This document shows positions 1 through 6,908 of a DNA stretch of 10,774 nt, piece by piece. The notes under the pieces are model-generated. The model saw only the letters and a list, made by a program, of their open reading frames with translations, did no database searches and was not told where the DNA came from. The stretch lies in NCBI GenBank assembly GCA_030697085.1, contig JAUYQT010000278.1, forward strand, positions 1 to 10,774. The letters are read 5' to 3'. The stretch is from Azonexus sp. Lineage in GTDB: Bacteria > Pseudomonadota > Gammaproteobacteria > Burkholderiales > Rhodocyclaceae. Position 1 is the stretch's first letter. Each line of letters starts with the position of its first letter. A program made the translations under genes and the position numbers.

Positions 1-60
1 AGCGATCACGACGTGATTGAAATAGCCGGCATCAAAATGGAATTTTTCCTCAAGGCCTGA
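1..60 (+). CDS. C-terminal fragment of an upstream gene, FHA-domain-like tail
   Basis: The first 19 codons are open in frame 1 and end at TGA (58-60), giving SDHDVIEIAGIKMEFFLKA. The pattern (D-x-D-V-I-E-I-x-G-I-K-M-E-F) is what the last two beta strands of a forkhead-associated (FHA) phosphothreonine-binding domain usually look like, where a 'dgDvIeiag-kleF' turn closes the sandwich. That assignment is by eye on a very short stretch. The next gene starts 25 bases later on the same strand, so the two may be co-transcribed. Bacterial FHA domains are often fused to nucleotide cyclases or lie beside Ser/Thr kinases, and either would suit the phosphodiesterase-like neighbour. The rest of the gene lies outside the window. 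Confidence 0.5.
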   Translation, partial: SDHDVIEIAGIKMEFFLKA

Positions 61-85
61 TTAGCCTTTATTCGACGAAACCGGC

Positions 86-853
86 ATGAAACTACGTGTT
101 TTGGGTTGCAGTGGCGGCATCGGTGGGCGCCATCTGCGCACCACCTCTTTTCTCGTTGATCACGATATCCTGATCGATGCGGGTACCGGCGCCGCCGATC
201 TCTCGATTGCCGAACTGGCGGCAATCGACCACGTATTTTTGACGCACACCCATCTCGATCACATTGCTGCGCTGCCGCTGATGCTCGACACCGTGGCCGA
301 TCGTCGCCGTCAGCCGCTGACGGTATATGGCACCGCGGCTGTCCTTTCGATTTTGCACCAGCACGTGTTTAACAACGCCGTCTGGCCGGATTTTTCCAGC
401 CTGCCTAATACCGATCAGCCTTTCATGCGCTATCAGCCGATTCTGATGGGTGAGGCGGTGACGCTTAGTGGCCGCAGTATCACCGCCTTGCCAGTTGACC
501 ACACCGTCCCGGCAGTCGGCTACCAGCTCGATTCCGGGTGCGCCAGCCTGGTATTTTCCGGTGACACCGGCCCGTGCGATGCTTTTTGGCAAGCGGTCAA
601 TCGGATCGATAATCTGAAATACCTGATTGTCGAGTGCGCTTTTCCGAATCGTGAAGCGGCTTTGGCCATGCGCTCGAAACATCTTAACCCGGCCATGTTG
701 GCTGTTGAATTGGCCAAACTTGAACGCGCCTGCGAAATTCATATTACCCATCTGAAGCCGGGGCAAATTGAATTGACGATGGCAGAAATCGAGCATTCGC
801 TCGCTGATTTCTCGCCCGGCATGCTGCAAAACAGTCAGCTTTTCGAGTTTTAA
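86..853 (+). CDS. Metallo-beta-lactamase-fold cyclic-nucleotide phosphodiesterase (class II type)
   Basis: This 255-residue cytoplasmic protein has no signal peptide and begins MKLRVLGCSGGIGG. The metal-binding signature HTHLDH is at residues 54-59. The other expected ligands of the fold follow in order: H139 (PVDH), D160 (SGDTGP), H199 (SKHLNP) and H222 (THLKPG). The HTHLDH form and the layout resemble class II 3',5'-cyclic-nucleotide phosphodiesterases (PDEase II family), which use two metals to hydrolyse cAMP or cGMP. The length is normal for short bacterial members. The ATG at 86 gives the expected N-terminal strand, although no strong Shine-Dalgarno sequence precedes it. The TAA (851-853) overlaps the stop codon of the convergent glk gene in the palindrome TTAA. 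The fold is confident; the substrate is inferred, and another MBL hydrolase (for example RNase Z-like) is possible but fits less well. Confidence 0.85.
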   Translation: MKLRVLGCSGGIGGRHLRTTSFLVDHDILIDAGTGAADLSIAELAAIDHVFLTHTHLDHIAALPLMLDTVADRRRQPLTVYGTAAVLSILHQHVFNNAVWPDFSSLPNTDQPFMRYQPILMGEAVTLSGRSITALPVDHTVPAVGYQLDSGCASLVFSGDTGPCDAFWQAVNRIDNLKYLIVECAFPNREAALAMRSKHLNPAMLAVELAKLERACEIHITHLKPGQIELTMAEIEHSLADFSPGMLQNSQLFEF

Positions 854-887
854 GCCGTCGGGAAAAGTTTTAAACCGTCAGGAAAGC
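848..887. repeat. 20-bp imperfect tandem duplication at a convergent gene junction
   Basis: Copy one (848-867, TTTTAAGCCGTCGGGAAAAG) is followed at once by copy two (868-887, TTTTAAACCGTCAGGAAAGC). Including the G before each copy, the first 19 aligned bases differ at only two places, both G/A. The unit is 20 bp, so it shifts the reading frame. Copy one carries the stop codons of both the phosphodiesterase gene and glk; copy two lies inside the last codons of glk. This looks like replication slippage that rewrote the glucokinase C-terminus. Confidence 0.7.
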
Positions 888-1857
888 CATCGTTTCGGGC
901 GGCGGCCAGCGCCAGCGCACCACGCAACCCCAGGTCTTCTGCGGTCAACCAATAAATCGGCATGTTTTTTACCAGCCTGGCATGTTCGTGTTTGTTGAGA
1001 AATGCCTCAACGAAAGGCGTTCGGTCGACATGCGGCAGCAATTTAGCCACCATGCCGCCGGCCAGATAGACGCCGCCGTGAGCTAGCCACAGTAGCGCCA
1101 GGTCGCCGGCAAAAGCACCATAGCAACTGAGCCAGAGGTTCAATGCCTGTTTCGCCAGCGGGTCGCTTCCGTTCAGCGCGGCCTGGCCGATTGTTTCTGC
1201 TTGCGGCGCTGCCGGGCATTTTTCTAAATGCTGCGGTCGACCGCCTAAAAAGGCATAAATCCGCGCCAGCCCGGGGCCGGAAACGACACTTTCGATGGTC
1301 ACGCGGCCATGTTGCGCCAGCAACCAGCGCCAAAGCTCGCCTTGCTCCGCCGTTTGTGGCGAAAAGCCGAGATGCCCGCCTTCGCCGGGAATCACGCGAT
1401 AACGGCTGTTTTCCCAGATCAGGCCAGCAACACCGAGGCCAGTGCCGGCACCGAGAATGACCCGCGGGGCCTGGGCAAGTGGTTCTCCCGCATAAAGCGA
1501 TTGAATATGCGCCGGATTGATCACCGACAGGCCATTGGCCGCGGCAGCGAAATCATTGACCAGCGTCACCTGGCCAATGTCAAAACGCCGGCGGAGGGCC
1601 TCGGCATTGAGCTGCCAGGGCAAATAAGTTAGTTGTGCCTTTTGCCCGTCCGTCGGGCCAGCCAGGCCGAAACAGGCGGTGTCGATGGCTCTGGCCTGAA
1701 TTTGAAAGCCATCAAGAAATTCGCCGAGCAGGGCATCGAAACTCGGGTAATCGGCGCTGACAAAGCGCCGCTCGTGGATGATTTCAAGGCCGCCAGCGTT
1801 TATTTCAGCCAGCGCCAATAAAGTCTTGGTGCCGCCGAGGTCGCCGCCGAGAAACAT
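850..1857 (-). CDS. glk: Glucokinase (Glk family)
   Basis: This 335-residue cytoplasmic sugar kinase phosphorylates glucose to glucose-6-phosphate with ATP. The phosphate-binding loop GGDLGGTKT lies at residues 4-12, followed by GLAGPTDG at 64-71. LVNDFAAAANGL at 99-110 contains D102, the expected catalytic base, as in Escherichia coli Glk. Then come the adenosine-site glycines GAGTGLG at 136-142 and GEGGHLGF at 158-165. The length is close to the E. coli-type family (about 320 residues). The start directly precedes the first beta strand. The upstream thyA stop is only three bases away, and the ribosome-binding sequence (AAGGT) lies inside the end of thyA, so the two genes are very probably one transcript. 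The last residues (about DGFPDGLKLFPTA) run through the tandem duplication at 848-887 and look like an added tail. Confidence 0.95.
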   Translation of the reverse strand: MFLGGDLGGTKTLLALAEINAGGLEIIHERRFVSADYPSFDALLGEFLDGFQIQARAIDTACFGLAGPTDGQKAQLTYLPWQLNAEALRRRFDIGQVTLVNDFAAAANGLSVINPAHIQSLYAGEPLAQAPRVILGAGTGLGVAGLIWENSRYRVIPGEGGHLGFSPQTAEQGELWRWLLAQHGRVTIESVVSGPGLARIYAFLGGRPQHLEKCPAAPQAETIGQAALNGSDPLAKQALNLWLSCYGAFAGDLALLWLAHGGVYLAGGMVAKLLPHVDRTPFVEAFLNKHEHARLVKNMPIYWLTAEDLGLRGALALAAARNDGFPDGLKLFPTA

Positions 1858-1860
1858 GGT

Positions 1861-2655
1861 TTAAACGGCTACCTTGGCGGCAATGTGTGGATGTGGATCG
1901 TAGCCTTCGAGACGGAAATCCTCGAATTTGAAGGCAAAAATGTCGTTGACCGCGGGATTGATCCACATCGTCGGCAATGGGCGCGGCGGGCGCGATAGCT
2001 GCAACCTGGCCTGCTCGAAATGATTCGAGTAAATGTGGGCATCGCCGAATGTGTGTACGAAATCACCCGGCTGATAGCCGCAAACCTGCGCCAGCATCAG
2101 CGTTAACAGGGCATAGGAAGCGACGTTGAAGGGCACGCCGAGGAAAATATCGGCGCTGCGCTGATAGAGCTGACAGGAGAGCTTGTTGTCAGCGACGTAG
2201 AACTGAAAAAGGCAGTGGCAGGGCGGTAGCGCCATGCTGTCGACGTCGCCGGGATTCCAGGCTGAAACAATATGGCGGCGCGAATCCGGGTTGTTTTTCA
2301 GGCTATGGACAAGTTGGCTGATCTGATCGATCAGCCGGCCATCTGGCGTTTCCCAACGCCGCCATTGCTTGCCGTATACCGGACCAAGGTCGCCATTTTC
2401 ATCGGCCCACTCATCCCAGATGCGTACGCCGTTTTCCTGCAAATAACGGATATTGGTGTCACCCTGCAGGAACCACAGCAACTCATGCACAATGGATTTC
2501 AGGTGCAATTTTTTAGTGGTCGTCATCGGGAAGCCATGGGCAAGATCAAAGCGCATTTGCCAGCCAAAAACGGAGCGCGTGCCGGTGCCGGTGCGGTCGG
2601 CCTTATTGTGCCCGGTGTCGAGCACGTGGTTCATTAGGTCAAGATATTGCTGCAT
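1861..2655 (-). CDS. thyA: Thymidylate synthase
   Basis: This 264-residue enzyme makes dTMP from dUMP, using 5,10-methylenetetrahydrofolate as carbon donor and reductant. The length and residue numbering match E. coli ThyA exactly. R21 (phosphate binding) is in ADRTGTGT, R126 and R127 are in [11 protein letters not shown], and the nucleophile C146 is in [12 protein letters not shown]169 and N177 lie in [13 protein letters not shown], and H207 and Y209 in GDAHIYSNH. All catalytic residues are present, so it should be active. It is the first gene of a minus-strand pair with glk three bases downstream. No strong Shine-Dalgarno sequence precedes the ATG. The folA gene that often neighbours thyA is not in this position. 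Confidence 0.98.
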   Translation of the reverse strand: MQQYLDLMNHVLDTGHNKADRTGTGTRSVFGWQMRFDLAHGFPMTTTKKLHLKSIVHELLWFLQGDTNIRYLQENGVRIWDEWADENGDLGPVYGKQWRRWETPDGRLIDQISQLVHSLKNNPDSRRHIVSAWNPGDVDSMALPPCHCLFQFYVADNKLSCQLYQRSADIFLGVPFNVASYALLTLMLAQVCGYQPGDFVHTFGDAHIYSNHFEQARLQLSRPPRPLPTMWINPAVNDIFAFKFEDFRLEGYDPHPHIAAKVAV

Positions 2656-2774
2656 GGACTTGTGATGGTTAGCCGGGTTGGGAGGACAATTTTAACGCTC
2701 TGTGTTGCTGCTTTGTACTTCAATAAGGTCTGAGCGGCTAAACTGCCTGATCAAAATAATATGACGATGTCGCT

Positions 2775-2779
2775 AAGGA
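2775..2779 (+). promoter_or_regulatory. Ribosome-binding site of the PilZ-like gene
   Basis: AAGGA, within a purine run that continues to the start codon, lies seven bases before the ATG at 2787. It supports that start over the out-of-frame ATG at 2761. Confidence 0.75.
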
Positions 2780-2786
2780 AGAGGGA

Positions 2787-4331
2787 ATGCTTAACAAATT
2801 GGGACGCCTGGGCAATATTTTTGGGCAGAAAGACATCCACCCGTTGGCTGATGAGCGTGAGTTCAAACGCATTCTTGACGAGTTGCCACGCGACAATGCG
2901 TTTCGCGCGCTTGATGAAATCGGTGGCTGGCTGGAGTCCCTGCAGGCGACGCAGGATTGCTCGGCCGACCGGGTTTATGAAGTGGCCCGGCAGTTGGCGG
3001 ATGCCGCGCTGCCACATTTGAAAAGACTTTCCCGCGATTATTTGCACTCGGCACGTTTACCGCGAACCGAAGAAAAGCGTTTGTGGTCGATTAATTTTGG
3101 CTTTTGGCGTTTGCTGGCTGAAACCTATGAACGTTGTCTGGCGGCCGTCGATGGCAAGGATAAAGTTGCAGAAAATCTTCGGGCTGCTTTGCCGGCGCTG
3201 TGTGCACGCTTGATTGCGGCGCAAGCGGCAATTATGAAATGGGAGCAGTTTCATTATGGCCCGAGCGCCAACGAGCTTTGGTCCCGGATGGGTGCTGCCT
3301 TGCTGTTTGCCGAGGCGGCTGGCGTTGCCGATAAATCGGTGGCGCTGGGCATTCAAGGCCGATTCACTTCACCCCAGCATGAGTTTCAGCGGGCGATGGT
3401 TTTCCAGGCGGCATCGCTGGATAGCCTGCTGCCGCTCGAGATTGAAATTGCCGAGCGCCTGATTGACCATTTTTTGCCCCATTTTTCCTTCACTAGCGTG
3501 GCCGACGCCGATAGTGTGTATTGGGTCGATTTGCTGCAGTCTCAGCCGCCACTGCGTCTGGCCCTCATGCCGAAATCGGCGCAGCCCAGCCAGCGGTTTT
3601 TCAAGCCAGGACAAGCGCACCAGCAGATTCGAGCCTTGCTCGATACACTTGAACAGACCGGCGATGTGCCGCCCGAGATTAATTTGGGCGGGCAGTATTA
3701 CGCCAAAACCCTGATTCCCGTCGTCCGTCACCTGGCCAGCTATCTGGCGCCGATACCACCGCAACGCAAGCATGACCGGCATCGGGTAAAACACCGGATG
3801 TCAGTGCTGAATGGCCTGGTCAATGCTTTTGTTGCCTTTTCCGGCGAATTTGGTGGCCGCCCAGCGGGTTTGCAGATGGAAAGCTGGGTGGTTGAAAACG
3901 TCAGTCGTGGTGGTTTCGGGGTTGTGCTGAACGATATCTCTGCCGACTGGCTGAAGGTGGGTACCTTGCTCGCCATGCAACCGGAAGGCGGTGAGAACTG
4001 GTTGTTGGGGATAATTCGGCGTTATCACCGGTTGAGCGATAGCGAGGCGCGCGTGGGCATTGAGGCGCTGGCCCGGCAAGTAGTGGCCGTTGAGTTGAAA
4101 GTGTGCACCGCATCCAGTTATGCTTCAGTGGCGGGTATCCTGGCGCTGCTGATCTTTGAAGGCAACGCCCCCGGAGAAGTGCGCGTGGTGTTGCCACTGG
4201 CCTCTTTCGATCTGCGCGAAAGCCTCGAATACACTCAGCATGGACAACGCCGGATATTGATGCCGATGGCGCTGCTGGAACAAACCAGTGATTTTGAACT
4301 GGCGCTTTACCGCCCCGGCGAGATCGTCTGA
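2787..4331 (+). CDS. Protein of unknown function with a PilZ-like C-terminal segment
   Basis: This 514-residue soluble protein has no signal peptide or transmembrane segment. Residues 1 to about 325 look mostly helical, with many Leu/Ala/Arg heptad-like stretches (for example 60-150), and I recognise no family there. Around 331-430 the sequence resembles a PilZ domain. There is an Arg-rich R-x-x-x-R (R333 and R337 in RHRVKHR), then NVSRGGFGVVL (371-381), matching the [D/N]-x-S-x-x-G motif. After that come strands such as WLLGIIRRYHRL and RVGIEAL that end in the usual PilZ manner. PilZ domains bind cyclic di-GMP through those Arg and Asp/Asn-Ser residues, so a c-di-GMP effector role is a reasonable inference. 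The gap between the two motifs (about 34 residues) is longer than usual. The C-terminal 75 residues are unassigned. The gene stands alone on its strand between thyA (divergent) and mog (convergent). Reality of the gene is sure; function is not. Confidence 0.85.
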   Translation: MLNKLGRLGNIFGQKDIHPLADEREFKRILDELPRDNAFRALDEIGGWLESLQATQDCSADRVYEVARQLADAALPHLKRLSRDYLHSARLPRTEEKRLWSINFGFWRLLAETYERCLAAVDGKDKVAENLRAALPALCARLIAAQAAIMKWEQFHYGPSANELWSRMGAALLFAEAAGVADKSVALGIQGRFTSPQHEFQRAMVFQAASLDSLLPLEIEIAERLIDHFLPHFSFTSVADADSVYWVDLLQSQPPLRLALMPKSAQPSQRFFKPGQAHQQIRALLDTLEQTGDVPPEINLGGQYYAKTLIPVVRHLASYLAPIPPQRKHDRHRVKHRMSVLNGLVNAFVAFSGEFGGRPAGLQMESWVVENVSRGGFGVVLNDISADWLKVGTLLAMQPEGGENWLLGIIRRYHRLSDSEARVGIEALARQVVAVELKVCTASSYASVAGILALLIFEGNAPGEVRVVLPLASFDLRESLEYTQHGQRRILMPMALLEQTSDFELALYRPGEIV

Positions 4332-4337
4332 GCGCAA

Positions 4338-4357
4338 GCGGCTGACACAAAAGCCGC
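4338..4357 (+). terminator. Weak hairpin downstream of the PilZ-like gene
   Basis: GCGGCT (4338-4343) can pair with AGCCGC (4352-4357) around an eight-base loop, just past the stop at 4331. The following bases are AT-rich (GAATTATTT) but have no clean T run. It shares bases with the neighbouring minus-strand hairpin, so only one can form in a given transcript. Confidence 0.35.
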
Positions 4358-4376
4358 GCCGAATTATTTGGCGCGG
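4349..4376 (-). terminator. Probable intrinsic terminator of the darP-mog transcript
   Basis: CCGCGCC (4354-4360) and GGCGCGG (4370-4376) form a seven-pair GC-only stem with a nine-base AT-rich loop. Read on the minus strand, the stem is followed by CTTTTGTGT (TTTT at 4349-4352). The stem includes the end of mog, whose stop is at 4364-4366. On the plus strand no T run follows, so the terminator favours the minus-strand operon. Confidence 0.55.
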
Positions 4377-4954
4377 ATTGCCGACTTGGGCCGGAAAGCC
4401 TTGATCACCGCCTCGTTCGTTTCGGCGTAAGGGCCGCCAATCAAGTCGATGCAATAAGGCACCGCGGCAAAGATGCCGACATGGCTGACCTGGCCGTCGC
4501 CATCGCGGGCACCTTCCAGCGTTTCCTTGATTGATTTCGGCTGGCCGGGCAGATTGATGATCAGTGCTTGCTTGCGAATCACTGCAACCTGGCGCGAAAG
4601 AATCGCCGTCGGGACAAAATTCAGGCTGATCCGGCGCATCTCTTCGCCGAAACCAGGCATTTCCTTGTCGGCCACGGCCAGCGTGGCTTCCGGCGTCACA
4701 TCGCGCCGCGCCGGGCCGGTGCCGCCGGTGGTCAGCACGAGATGGCAATGGCTGCGGTCAACCAGCTCGATCAGGGTATTTTCAATCGTTGGCTGGTCGT
4801 CGGCGATCAGCCGCGTTTCCACCCGCCACGGCGTCGTTAAGGCGCTGCTCAGCCATTCCTGCAGCGCCGGAATGCCTTTATCTTCATAAACGCCGGTCGA
4901 GGCGCGGTCGCTGATCGAAACCAGGCCGATGACCAGTGCGTCACTCGTCGTCAT
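4364..4954 (-). CDS. mog: Molybdopterin adenylyltransferase (MogA type)
   Basis: This 196-residue cytoplasmic enzyme activates molybdopterin by adenylation before molybdate insertion, the last part of molybdenum cofactor synthesis. It resembles E. coli MogA (195 residues) almost end to end: IGLVSISDRAS at 9-19, the nucleotide/molybdopterin loop TTGGTGPARRDVTPEA at 75-90, EMPGFGEEMR at 98-107, and LPGQPKSIKE at 135-144. The frame is open upstream to 5128, but the sequence before 4954 is Cys/Arg-rich and overlaps darP. The ATG at 4954 gives the family's N-terminus and length, so it was chosen. It overlaps the end of darP by 14 bases, which suggests coupled translation. A GC-rich hairpin at its 3' end probably ends the transcript. 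Confidence 0.95.
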   Translation of the reverse strand: MTTSDALVIGLVSISDRASTGVYEDKGIPALQEWLSSALTTPWRVETRLIADDQPTIENTLIELVDRSHCHLVLTTGGTGPARRDVTPEATLAVADKEMPGFGEEMRRISLNFVPTAILSRQVAVIRKQALIINLPGQPKSIKETLEGARDGDGQVSHVGIFAAVPYCIDLIGGPYAETNEAVIKAFRPKSAIRAK

Positions 4955-5465
4955 TCGGCACGCCGTTTTTATCGAGATCCTGCAGCATCTGGAAAATCGC
5001 CCGGAAGTTTTTCGGCGGCTTGTTGCCTTCCTGTTCTTTAAGCGCATTCCGGCGCAACTGGCGCAGGTGCTGCAGATCAACGCCTGGCCAGGCCGTTGCA
5101 ATTTCAGAGAGGACTGATTCGTCTTCAATCAGGCGATTACGCATGCGTTCGAGACGGTGCAGGCGGGCATTTTCAGCGGCCGAGTCGCCGCGAATCAGTG
5201 CCAAACCGGCCCGGATTGGCTCCTCATCAAGGTTCCGCAGCATTTTGCCGATATACATGATCTGCCGGCGCCGGGCGCCGTGTGAGTTGATCTTCTGGCA
5301 TTCGCGCACTGCGGCATGCAGATCCTCGGGCAGGTTGACGCGTTTTAACTGGCCCACTGAAAGCTCGACCAATTCGGCGCCGAGATCCTGCAATTCGTGC
5401 ATTGCCTCCTTGATTTTGGTCTTGGAGGGGCGGCCGTTACCTTCGGTGAAATCTTCTTCTAGCAT
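4941..5465 (-). CDS. darP: Ribosome biogenesis factor DarP (YjgA, DUF615)
   Basis: This 174-residue, highly charged, helical cytoplasmic protein matches E. coli YjgA/DarP in length and pattern. Recognisable segments are SKTKIKEAMHELQDLGAEL near 14-32, ARRRQIMYIGKMLRNLDEEP near 64-83, and RNALKEQEGNKPPKNFRAIF near 138-157. The family associates with late 50S ribosomal precursors and helps large-subunit maturation. It is the first gene of a minus-strand pair with mog, overlapping it by 14 bases, and is divergent from pmbA. A yjgA-pmbA divergent arrangement is common in proteobacteria. No evident Shine-Dalgarno sequence precedes the ATG at 5465. Confidence 0.95.
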   Translation of the reverse strand: MLEEDFTEGNGRPSKTKIKEAMHELQDLGAELVELSVGQLKRVNLPEDLHAAVRECQKINSHGARRRQIMYIGKMLRNLDEEPIRAGLALIRGDSAAENARLHRLERMRNRLIEDESVLSEIATAWPGVDLQHLRQLRRNALKEQEGNKPPKNFRAIFQMLQDLDKNGVPNDDE

Positions 5466-5496
5466 GGGGCGTGTTCGAGAGCTGGCAATGTTGGGC

Positions 5497-5505
5497 TGCT
5501 ATGAT
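5497..5505 (+). promoter_or_regulatory. Extended -10 promoter for pmbA, shared with darP
   Basis: TGCTATGAT is a good extended -10 (TGn then TATGAT at 5500-5505), with no convincing -35 box. It lies in the 69-bp gap between two divergent genes, and the start would be near 5512, leaving a leader of about 23 bases. The core CTATGATAG (5499-5507) is an odd-centred palindrome, so the opposite strand offers TATCAT as a -10 for darP. Confidence 0.45.
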
Positions 5506-5534
5506 AGCGACTTTCCCGAATCGACGCCCCCTCC

Positions 5535-6878
5535 ATGCCCGAAACTGCCGCTTTTTCCTATTCCTTCGCCACTCTGCAGCAACTTGCCGAGGATGTCCTG
5601 AAACATGCTCGCGAAAAGGGCGCCACGGCTTGCGAGGTCGATGCCTCCGAAGGTTTTGGTCAGTCGGTGGGCGTGCGTTGCAACGAAGTCGAAACGATTG
5701 AATTTAATCGTGACAAGGGCGTTGGCATTACCGTGTATGCCGGTCAGCGCAAGGGTTACGCCAGTACGTCCGACTTTTCGGCACAGGCTTTGCGCGAAAC
5801 GGTCGAGGCCGCATTAAATATTGCTCGTTTTACTGCCGAAGATGATTGCGCCGGCCTGGCCGAGGCCGCCTTGATGGCGAAAAATTGCCCTGATCTCGAT
5901 TTGTTTCATCCTTGGGCGTTGACCGTGGAAGACGCGATTGAGACGGCGCGGCGCTGCGAGCAGGCGGCTTTTGACGCCAGCCCGAAGGTCAGTAATTCGG
6001 AAGGCGCTTCGGTGTCGACGCAACAGGCGCAATTCGTTTCCGCCAACAGTCTCGGTTTCATGGGCGGTTATCCGACGTCACGGCATTACATTTCCTGCTC
6101 GGTGATTGCCGGTGAGCAAGACGCCATGCAGCGCGACGATTGGTACACGACGCATCGCGATGCAGCTTTGCTCGGCGATGCCGTTTTGGTCGGTCGCACT
6201 GCCGCAGAACGTGCCGTGGCTCGGCTCGGCGGACGTAAAGTCAAAACCGGTGAATTCCCGGTACTTTTCGAAGCACCCCTGGCTGCCGGTTTGATCGGCA
6301 GTCTGGTGCATGCGGTGAGTGGCGGGGCGCTTTACCGTAAATCGTCTTTCCTGCTCGATCAACTCGGCAAGCGCGTGATGCCGGAATTTGTTCAGCTCAG
6401 CGAGCGGCCGCATATCAAATGCGGCCTCGGCAGTTCGTCATTCGATAGCGATGGCGTTGCAACAAAAGACCGCGAAGTCATCACCAACGGCATTCTGCAA
6501 GGCTATTTTTTGAGCACCTACACGGCGCGCAAGCTGGGTATGCAGACAACCGGCAATGCCGGCGGCAGCCATAATCTGATTCTGCAGCCGGGCGACGATG
6601 ATTTTGCCGCGTTGCTGGCCAAAATGAACCGTGGTTTGCTCGTTACTGAATTGCTCGGTCAGGGCGTCAATTACGTCACCGGCGATTATTCGCGTGGCGC
6701 GGCGGGTTTCTGGGTGGAAGGCGGCAAGATCGCCTATCCAGTGGAGGAAATTACCATCGCGGGCAATCTTAAAGCCATGCTGGCGGGCATAGTTGCCATC
6801 GGGCGCGATGTCCAGGTGCGCGGCTCGAAACAAACTGGCTCGATTCTGCTTGATCGGATGACAGTGGCCGGTGAGTAG
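5535..6878 (+). CDS. pmbA: TldE/PmbA, metalloprotease-complex subunit
   Basis: This 447-residue cytoplasmic protein is the partner of TldD. In E. coli the TldD-TldE pair degrades unfolded peptides, matures microcin B17 and acts on the CcdA antitoxin. TldD carries the zinc HExxxH site; TldE does not, and none is seen here. Family landmarks include KGVGITVYAGQRKGYASTSD at 61-80, GLGSSSFDSDGVAT at 297-310, GYFLSTYTARKLG at 323-335, GNAGGSHNL at 340-348, and the C-terminal block GDYSRGAAGFWVEGG at 383-397 followed by YPVEEITIAGNL. The length equals that of E. coli PmbA to within a few residues. The ATG at 5535 has no Shine-Dalgarno sequence, but the protein start fits. tldD is not in the window, which is usual because the two genes are often unlinked. 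Confidence 0.96.
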   Translation: MPETAAFSYSFATLQQLAEDVLKHAREKGATACEVDASEGFGQSVGVRCNEVETIEFNRDKGVGITVYAGQRKGYASTSDFSAQALRETVEAALNIARFTAEDDCAGLAEAALMAKNCPDLDLFHPWALTVEDAIETARRCEQAAFDASPKVSNSEGASVSTQQAQFVSANSLGFMGGYPTSRHYISCSVIAGEQDAMQRDDWYTTHRDAALLGDAVLVGRTAAERAVARLGGRKVKTGEFPVLFEAPLAAGLIGSLVHAVSGGALYRKSSFLLDQLGKRVMPEFVQLSERPHIKCGLGSSSFDSDGVATKDREVITNGILQGYFLSTYTARKLGMQTTGNAGGSHNLILQPGDDDFAALLAKMNRGLLVTELLGQGVNYVTGDYSRGAAGFWVEGGKIAYPVEEITIAGNLKAMLAGIVAIGRDVQVRGSKQTGSILLDRMTVAGE

Positions 6879-6908
6879 ATCGCTGCGGGTTCGTAAGGAA
6901 TATCCAGG

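Noticed and set aside
92..829. A 245-residue open frame antisense to the phosphodiesterase gene
   Set aside because: It is a shadow of a gene with intact metal-binding motifs, and no family features are seen.
2656..2786. Promoter boxes between thyA and the PilZ-like gene (TAATAT at 2757-2762; TAAAAT on the minus strand at 2689-2694)
   Set aside because: Each lacks a -35 box at 16-18 bases, and the region is AT-rich enough to give such boxes by chance. Promoters are expected here but cannot be placed.
4125..4748. A 207-residue minus-strand frame spanning the mog/PilZ-gene junction
   Set aside because: It is Arg/Pro/His-rich and out of frame with mog, whose match to MogA is clear, and it runs antisense into the PilZ-like gene.
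4955..5128. An N-terminal extension of mog
   Set aside because: The frame is open to 5128, but the added residues overlap darP and are absent in MogA proteins; the ATG at 4954 gives the family length.
4936..5601. A 221-residue plus-strand frame across darP and the start of pmbA
   Set aside because: It is Ser/Arg/Cys-rich, antisense to darP and out of frame with pmbA; both real genes are strong matches.
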